DNA from: Lytechinus pictus
Taxonomy: Eukaryota; Echinodermata; Echinoidea; Temnopleuroida; Toxopneustidae
Length of the DNA: 64,000 bases
Direction: 5' to 3'
Assembly: GCF_037042905.1 (NCBI RefSeq)
Contig: NC_087256.1
Location: forward strand, 26,307,501 to 26,371,500
Both the position numbers and the translations under genes were made by a program. This document shows positions 58,325-64,000 of this stretch, piece after piece (the stretch's first letter is position 1; every line of letters begins with the position of its first letter). Below the pieces are notes generated by a model. It saw nothing but the letters and a program-made list of their open reading frames with translations, did no database searches and had not been told where the DNA came from.

Positions 58325-61300
58325 CTGTATTTGATCAAAGAAGAAAAAATATCAATTTTTTAAATCATACACTTTGTTGACTGTATATATATCAAGAAAA
58401 TGCATAAACAAGAAATATAAAAGGCTATGTTACTGTCTCAATACAAAAGACAGTACCAAGCTGAAAATAGTATCCTTTCTGACCCAAATTATTTACAGAA
58501 GCGACTAGGGAATAAATATTCAATGGAAAATAGTAAAAGAATGGGAAAATAAGTTTATAAGTATGAAAAAAAAATCATTATTACATTTAACAAAGGTGTA
58601 CATTATGAGAATCATATATCAGTAGAAATATATCTCAGTGTTAAGGACAAATTATAGTAATGTACAAGTACATAGTCACTTATGAACATTCGAATATGCA
58701 TAAATAAGGACTGGTTATACAACTGACACCATATATGTATTTTAATTCACTTTTAATCATTCCACCTGGAAAAAATCAAAAAATTCAATTTTCTACATGC
58801 AATATTTTATCTAGATACATGTAGTTCATTGACTATATTTACCTTAATCAAGTTTTTCATGAGTGATGTACCAACACAGCATCTAGGCCCATCACCATAG
58901 CAAAATAGCAGTTTCTCCTTTTCTTTGGAACTGTGAAAAATAATAGTAAAGAAACTTTATTTTTTACTTAACCTGATGACTTCTAAAGTCTCTAATTTCC
59001 AAAGGCTTTCTACAAGGACTAATAGGCTCTTGCCGTCAGAGGGTTAGCCCTTCTTGACTGATCCTGTATTTTCAATGATATACATGTAGGAGGAAATTTA
59101 AATCATTTGCTGAAATTCAAGGATACATATGACCAACTGTTACAAGACAATAAAAGGTATTGACCCTCCTCTTTAGTGGCAAAGACTTTTTCTTTTATTT
59201 ACTGATTCATTTATTTTGTTTAAAGGCATAAATAATAATAGCTGGATTTATTAAGCGCTATTTGCCTGAGGATACAAAGTGCTGCTATTGTTACCCCGGC
59301 ATTAGCCGAGCTGCCATATAGGTGCTAAAGCATTTAAGGAATTTCTTCCTACCAGGTACCCTTTCACATCACCTGGGTTGAGTGCAGCACAAAGTGGGTA
59401 AACTTCTTGCTGAAGGAAAACATGCCATGGCTGGGAATCGGACCCACGTCCCTCAGATTGAAAGACAAGCATCATAACCACTAGACCACGATGCCCCCAC
59501 ATAATAAATACATAATTCCAATGTCCAAGGGCCTGAAAGGCCCTTTTTTGGGGGGATTTTGGGGGATTTGTGACTGAATTCTATTTGATTGCATAAATCA
59601 TTTCTACAGCAGGCAAAGCAAAAGATTTACCGGGTCTCAGAGCACATTGCCCCAAAATGTAACAAACAGTTATAGTTTGCAAAGAACCCTAATACATAAT
59701 TCATTTTCTCTTGGTTTAGAAGCCAAAGCATTGTCCTTGTGTCTAAAAAATTTGTTTCCCCATAACGAAAAAAAAAATCAAGGCCAATGGCTTAGGATTT
59801 CTCTCTTTTTTTTAAGGTACAATGTATAATTTGAAAGAGCTCCCAAATCTACATTTAAATGAAGATCTGGCGTTGTTCAGGCAGGAGTGTACCCTGATTA
59901 CAATATGGACGATGTTTTACAGCCCTTTGCCAATTGAAATAAGAATTATATTTGTTAGGGTTTGAATTTGAATTAAAATAAGTCGGAAGGTTTTATTAGA
60001 GCTGGTCGTTTTGGAATGTTAAAGGCTTGCTGGAGAAGTTTCACTATATTGTAAATACAACTTAAGACTTTCCACCCAGTAACTAAGATTGCATCGATCA
60101 ATCTAACCGACAAGTCAGATGGTCTGGTGGTACAGTTGCTGACCGGCAATGGGTAGATGAGAGGTTCAAATCCTGCTGGTTCCTATATCTTTTTCTGACT
60201 TATCAGATATATCAATCAATGTGATCTCATTTACTGGTTTGAAAGCCATAAATTGGATTTCCAAAGTTTTGTTTCTTCCTTACTTGTCCGCCCATCTTGT
60301 TGGATCAAAGGTGTCTGGGTTCTTGAATACATCAGGATCTCTGTGGGCGATGGAGGAGACGTAGATGACTGCATAGCCCTTGGGCACTTTGTAACCATCA
60401 AGTATGAAATCCTAGAAATAAATAATTTTTTAATAATCATAAGAGTTCATCTTGAACAAGTTTAAAATCCTATACTTTCACTATGCTTTGTACTTGTAAG
60501 ATGCTAACTCATACATTTACACACCCACCCATTATGCTGGTTCCGTGGCATTTGCTCTGGCAACAATTGCTCCGATGGAAAAATTTGCACGTTAAGTGAA
60601 ACATAAAAATTGAAACCCTAACCCTTATCTTTACATTATTCTGAACCAAAAACTCCATTTTGATCCTATCGATAACCCGATGCCCTCGGAAAATTAAGAC
60701 CGGGGTCCCATGACACAAAGGTTAGCGATTGATGGCTAATTTCAAAGGACAATTCTGATTGGTCCATAGTCAGTCTACTTAGCAAAATGCGCATGCAACG
60801 ATGATCTTGCTTGGTCATTACATTTAGCGATTAATCGCTAACCTTTGTGTTAAGGCACCCAGAGCAAATGTTGCATGAGCATATGTTGTGTTACCTTATT
60901 TATATAGTTTCTCTCCCTTATTTCCTTCTACTCCCCCTCCTATCAACTCTCTGCCGAAGAATAGTAATGGTGCACTGAAAATGTACCTTTTATCAAATTT
61001 GTTTTTCTTTTAAAAGTTTAAAAGTTTTTAAGTTGTCTAACAATGATAAAATAAAGATGTTTAATCCCTGCATATTGACTGTTTCCAGACAAATTTCAGG
61101 GTTCCCAGCTTTTCAAGAAAACAAAATTCCCTGATTTTTCCCTGATGAAATTAATTATTCCCTGATAATTATTCAAACCCATTCCCAATTTCGCATGTTT
61201 TCTAAGTTGATGCAGTGAATTACACGTATTTTCAGTATAAACTTAAAAACAATAATGTAAGACTAATTAGTACCAACCTAACCAGTCATTCTATGGATAT

Positions 61301-63962
61301 TGTTTTGATATGCAACAAAATATAACATGGTCTGACTGACTACCGTACTTTCGACTTTTGGGCTGATCAAAATTCCCTGATTTGAGGTATTTTTTCATCA
61401 AATTCCCTGATTTTTCCCTGACTGGAAAAAAGTCAAATAATTTTCCCTGATTTCCCTGATGGGCTGGGAACCCTGAATTTACAACACCAAGGATAGTAAT
61501 TATTTGTCTCAGGCATTTGTGTATTTCAAAACCACATCATGCATCGCATCATCCTTATTCATCATCATCATCATCCCTGTAAATATTGTCATCATAATCA
61601 TCACCATCGTGATCATCATCACCATCAATATCATTGTCACCATCATCTTCATCATCATCACAATCATAAACACTGTACTGTCATCACCATCAATAGACAT
61701 TATGCATTGACGTCACTGTGCCACTATCTTAGCAACTGAAGCCACTGCTTTGCATGTGCTGGTAATCTGCACCTGGCGCATCTCTGACAACTCCCTTTAT
61801 GAGTATTCCTATATCCTCTGAGGGAGGGCGCTATGAGATTATGACATCATATGCATAAGATTGATGGTGATGACTGTTGAGTGGATTTTTTTAAATGAAT
61901 ATAGGCCAAAAGGAATACCTCTCTGACAAGTCTCCTCCCTCCCAGGACTGGGGGCCATAGTCTCTCTGTTTCCAGCAAACACCATTCAAGATAATCGCTG
62001 CTCTCTCTTGCCATCTCTTGCATGTTATCCTATACAGTAAGGACAAATAGTCAGAACTTATTCATGTTAGAACCTATAAATTCATAGTGAAAAAAAGCAA
62101 CAATAACGACAACAAAAAGGCAGTTTATCAGCAATTCTACTGCATAATTAACTTTTTGTACGCCCAATCCTAATTTTCCTCCATTCTTGCTAAATACCTC
62201 ACGGAACTGTGCAAGTTGTGATCATTTCAAATTAATTAGAGAAAAAATGATTTCAGGAACGGCCCACAAAGCTGGTCGGACATACATATACTATGGAATA
62301 ATTCTTATTGTATAGTGCTCCTATCTATGAGAAGTGACCGTCCGCATTCTCGAGCACTCCCCATCTTATTAATCCCAAATTCATTAACCCTACCGGAGCT
62401 ATACAACATGTAGAGCTCGAAATTAAGAATTCAAAGGTGAAGGGCCATTCTCTATTACGGGCACTTCCTCGAAAGGAAAGGTGGTGCCCAATTTAGGGTC
62501 ATCCAAGGCTATCAAAAAGGACATCAATAGTAAAATGTACTTTTGAAGGGGACACATGCACTGGGTTACCACAGGGCACCAAGACCTCAAGAAAAAGGGC
62601 AATTAAGTCTACAAATATCATGAATGCAAATCGGAGGGCATTGGAGGCCATATGGCCTTGGGTTACTTGGAGCCCTGAACAAAGTAACATTTTGAGGTCA
62701 AAGGAGCCAGTTCATGTCAAATACCAATTTACCTCACCTAGGTCAAGATATTGGTGTGATAAAACATGGAGTTTCATGAAATCTTAATATTCTGCAGAGT
62801 GATACAAATTAGACTACCATTACACATCATTTTGCTTAACGAGGCACATTGGACTTTTTTTTTCTCTTCTTTTTCTTAGACCCGATAGCTTAAATTAGAT
62901 AGAAAATAATGTCACTTGATAAATTAATTGGTCAATGAAACTATTTGTCCCCATAATTGTGATTCTAGCAGTTATTTCATTATTCACTTGCCTAGTTTAA
63001 AACATGGTTTTAAAATTAGGTTTTTCCCATTTAATATTTCACCTTGCTTTTGGAGCAGAGGGCCAGTGTGAACGACGTCAGGAGTGAAGCGATTGCTTTC
63101 GGCACCAGGGCGGAAACAAAGGGTAGAATGTGTTGCTCTAGCTCTGATTGGTCCTTAAATCCAGCTTGCCTGGCTCTTGTTAAGAAAGAACCCTTGTCTG
63201 CCTGGCTTGCGAGACGAGTTCGTATTAGCTCCAAAAGTTTGTCCTGGTTTATAGGGAAAATGCAAAATGATGCACATCTATGTAAGACATCACTGATATG
63301 AGATCAACAATGTAGAATTATCATGAAAATGCTTTTTTTTTTATAATTTAGGCTGGCCGGGGACCCTCTTGGTCCCACATATTCAGTAATTAGTACATTT
63401 ATCTGGCAATATAACTTATACTGTGTCAGCTTCAAAATACTGGAATGATTTGCCTCTCACAAGCAGCCAGTCCCCATCCCTAACAATTTTCAGAATGGCA
63501 TTATAAACACATCACTTTCATAGTTTGTAGTTTGAAGATTATATAATTATAATATTCCACAAATTATTTCTTTGTCAGCACTTTGGGCCTTAAGGGAAAA
63601 GTAGTAATGATGACGATGATTATGAGTAAAAAAGCCCTGATTTATAGCAGTTTTATATATCAAAGAGGAAAAATTGTGATATTTATAAATAATACTGATT
63701 CTGAAATTATTGTGCACCTTGATCATCCGATCCAATCAAAGCTCTAGCTTTCCCCAGGAATAAACAGAGTTCTTATTCCAATCCCATGTTTTCTGACACT
63801 GCACTTGGCTGCACACAGAGGAGTAGTAAATACATGTAATATGGCATGCTTTTTTTGTGTGTGTAAGGGACAGTGTGAAGCAACATACCTTAGATTCCAC
63901 AGCTTGTTTGCAGGATGAAGACCAATAAGAGACTTTTAAGTTCAGGGGAACAGATATCACCC
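58160..63962 (-). CDS. cytochrome P450, C-terminal half, 6 exons
   Basis: P450s are heme mono-oxygenases, in animals usually bound to the endoplasmic reticulum. Exons at 63889-63962, 63043-63243, 61919-62029, 60284-60411, 58843-58930 and 58160-58324 (written 5' to 3') join in frame: 254 residues, then TAA. Visible landmarks are a helical stretch LLELIRTRL, an I-helix region (SALVPKAIASLLTSF), the K-helix motif ETER followed by LWPP, the strand HRDPDVFKNP, the PERF-like FDPTRW, and the heme loop YGDGPRCCVG with its cysteine thiolate. The pattern FILDGYKVPKGYAVIY recalls the CYP26/CYP51 group, but I cannot name the family. Odd points: no A-G-x-D/E-T motif in the I-helix, Y for F at the start of the heme loop, a short I-to-K-helix distance, and a C-terminus that overlaps a tandem repeat. 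The N-terminal half is right of the window. Confidence 0.88.
58843..58930 (-). CDS. P450 exon with heme-binding loop
   Basis: Acceptor tttcacag, donor gtaaat; 88 nt, takes one base and ends in frame. It encodes KLLFCYGDGPRCCVGTSLMK. Of the two adjacent cysteines, the second aligns with the heme thiolate ligand. Confidence 0.94.
59230..59500 (-). repeat. tRNA-derived SINE
   Basis: Minus strand: catcgtggtctagtggttat (A-box) and gggtccgattccc (B-box); body shares gtgctgcactcaaccc with 4862-5045. In a P450 intron. Confidence 0.85.
60108..60190 (+). repeat. tRNA-like SINE head, weak
   Basis: ggtctggtggtacagttgct and agaggttcaaatcctgc resemble A and B boxes. No full tRNA fold. Confidence 0.45.
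60284..60411 (-). CDS. P450 exon with PERF-like motif
   Basis: Acceptor tttctag, donor gtaagg; 128 nt, leaves two bases. It encodes DFILDGYKVPKGYAVIYVSS, HRDPDVFKNP and FDPTRW, whose Arg completes the E-R-R triad. Confidence 0.94.
60535..60700. repeat. 'ggagcaa' repeat family, copy 3 (inverted)
   Basis: ccgtggcatttgctctggca, caattgctccgatgg and ttgcacgttaagtgaaacat are the inverse of 15335-15560. Confidence 0.6.
60701..60860. mobile_element. 160-bp MITE
   Basis: gggtcccatgacacaaaggttagcgatt is answered by aatcgctaacctttgtgtta and ggcaccc at the right. Confidence 0.75.
61097..61475. mobile_element. 379-bp inverted-repeat element, AATTT duplication
   Basis: Ends cagggttcccagc and gctgggaaccctg are perfect inverses; both flanks are aattt. 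The interior repeats ttccctgatttttccctga. Confidence 0.85.
61552..61690. repeat. (ATC)n microsatellite
   Basis: Imperfect atcatc/acc triplets, about 140 bp, in a P450 intron. Confidence 0.9.
61919..62029 (-). CDS. P450 exon with K-helix ExxR
   Basis: Acceptor ctgtatag, donor gtattc; 111 nt, frame 0 to 0. It includes YLEWCLLETERLWPPVLGGR; ETER supplies the conserved Glu and Arg that stabilise the heme core. Confidence 0.92.
62030..63042 (-). other. P450 intron, possible hidden exon
   Basis: No clean exon found, though the encoded I-to-K-helix distance is short. The stretch near 62195-62215 has a donor-like gtattt after gttccgtgag, but the frame does not fit. Confidence 0.3.
63043..63243 (-). 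CDS. P450 exon with I-helix
   Basis: Acceptor ataaaccag, donor gtgaaa; 201 nt, frame 0 to 0. It begins DKLLELIRTRLASQADKGSF and holds LPFVSALVPKAIASLLTSFT, the likely I-helix. The expected glycine, acid and threonine are replaced by V, K and A/I. Confidence 0.83.
63423..63506 (+). pseudogene. non-LTR reverse transcriptase C-terminal remnant
   Basis: Reads VSASKYWNDLPLTSSQSPSL and TIFRMAL then stop; W-N-x-L-P is typical of the enzyme's end. It is antisense in the P450 intron. Confidence 0.55.
63889..63962 (-). CDS. P450 exon 1 of window
   Basis: On the minus strand the acceptor is ttaattcag and the donor gtatgt; 74 nt, taking two bases at its 5' end. It reads VISVPLNLKVSYWSSSCKQA and VESK, fitting the F-G region of P450s (hydrophobic-P-hydrophobic, then a charged helix). 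Confidence 0.72.
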
Positions 63963-64000
63963 CTGAATTAACCAAAAAAGGAAGAAAATACTCTTTAAAC

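Noticed and set aside
62499..62690. 63-codon minus frame between P450 exons as the missing exon
   Set aside because: Its content does not resemble the J-helix region and no in-frame splice sites fit.
62716..62795. Candidate P450 exon with acceptor ctctgcag and donor gtaaat on the minus strand
   Set aside because: Splice sites look fair but every frame has a stop or wrong phase.

Overview
The window is animal nuclear DNA, most likely from a sea urchin or another echinoderm. It is AT-rich, has short exons separated by long introns with GT..AG ends, is full of palindromic miniature transposons and tRNA-derived SINEs, and holds pieces of at least three genes. No bacterial operons, rRNA genes, functional tRNA genes or CRISPR arrays were seen. 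The species is inference; the gene calls rest on spliced exons that I translated by hand.

Region 1 (1-32033 and beyond, + strand) is the 3' part of a prominin (CD133-like) gene. Twenty exons, 1877-1969 to 32006-32033, join without a frame break into 537 codons plus a TGA stop: the end of the first large extracellular loop, membrane segments 3 and 4 with the small cytoplasmic loop, the second large extracellular loop, membrane segment 5 and a short cytoplasmic tail. The tail comes from three tiny exons (21, 15 and 33 nt) and a last exon reached over a 9.4-kb intron. Introns hold a CT tract, a TGGA array, two large trinucleotide arrays, a 164-bp tandem array split by a transposon, several MITEs and a 5.4-kb palindromic element.

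Region 2 (32034-41780) is the probable prominin 3' UTR followed by intergenic DNA with SINEs, MITEs and a decayed non-LTR retrotransposon. Region 3 (about 41640-46058, + strand) is a small three-exon TIMP/netrin-like-domain gene: 162 residues, signal peptide, CxC N-terminus, exactly six mature cysteines and a hydrophobic C-terminus. Region 4 (46059-58159) has no recognised gene; it holds MITEs, a repeat carrying a nuclear-receptor DR1-like motif and degenerate roughly 20-bp repeats. Region 5 (58160 to beyond 64000, - strand) is the 3' half of a cytochrome P450 gene: six exons carrying the ETER K-helix motif, the PERF-like FDPTRW and the YGDGPRCCVG heme loop.

The three genes do not form one pathway. 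The strongest leads are the compound inverted element inside the last prominin intron, the frame-neutral micro-exons of the prominin tail, the single-domain TIMP-like protein with a possible lipid anchor, and a P450 whose I-helix lacks the oxygen-activation motif and whose C-terminus is read out of a tandem repeat.
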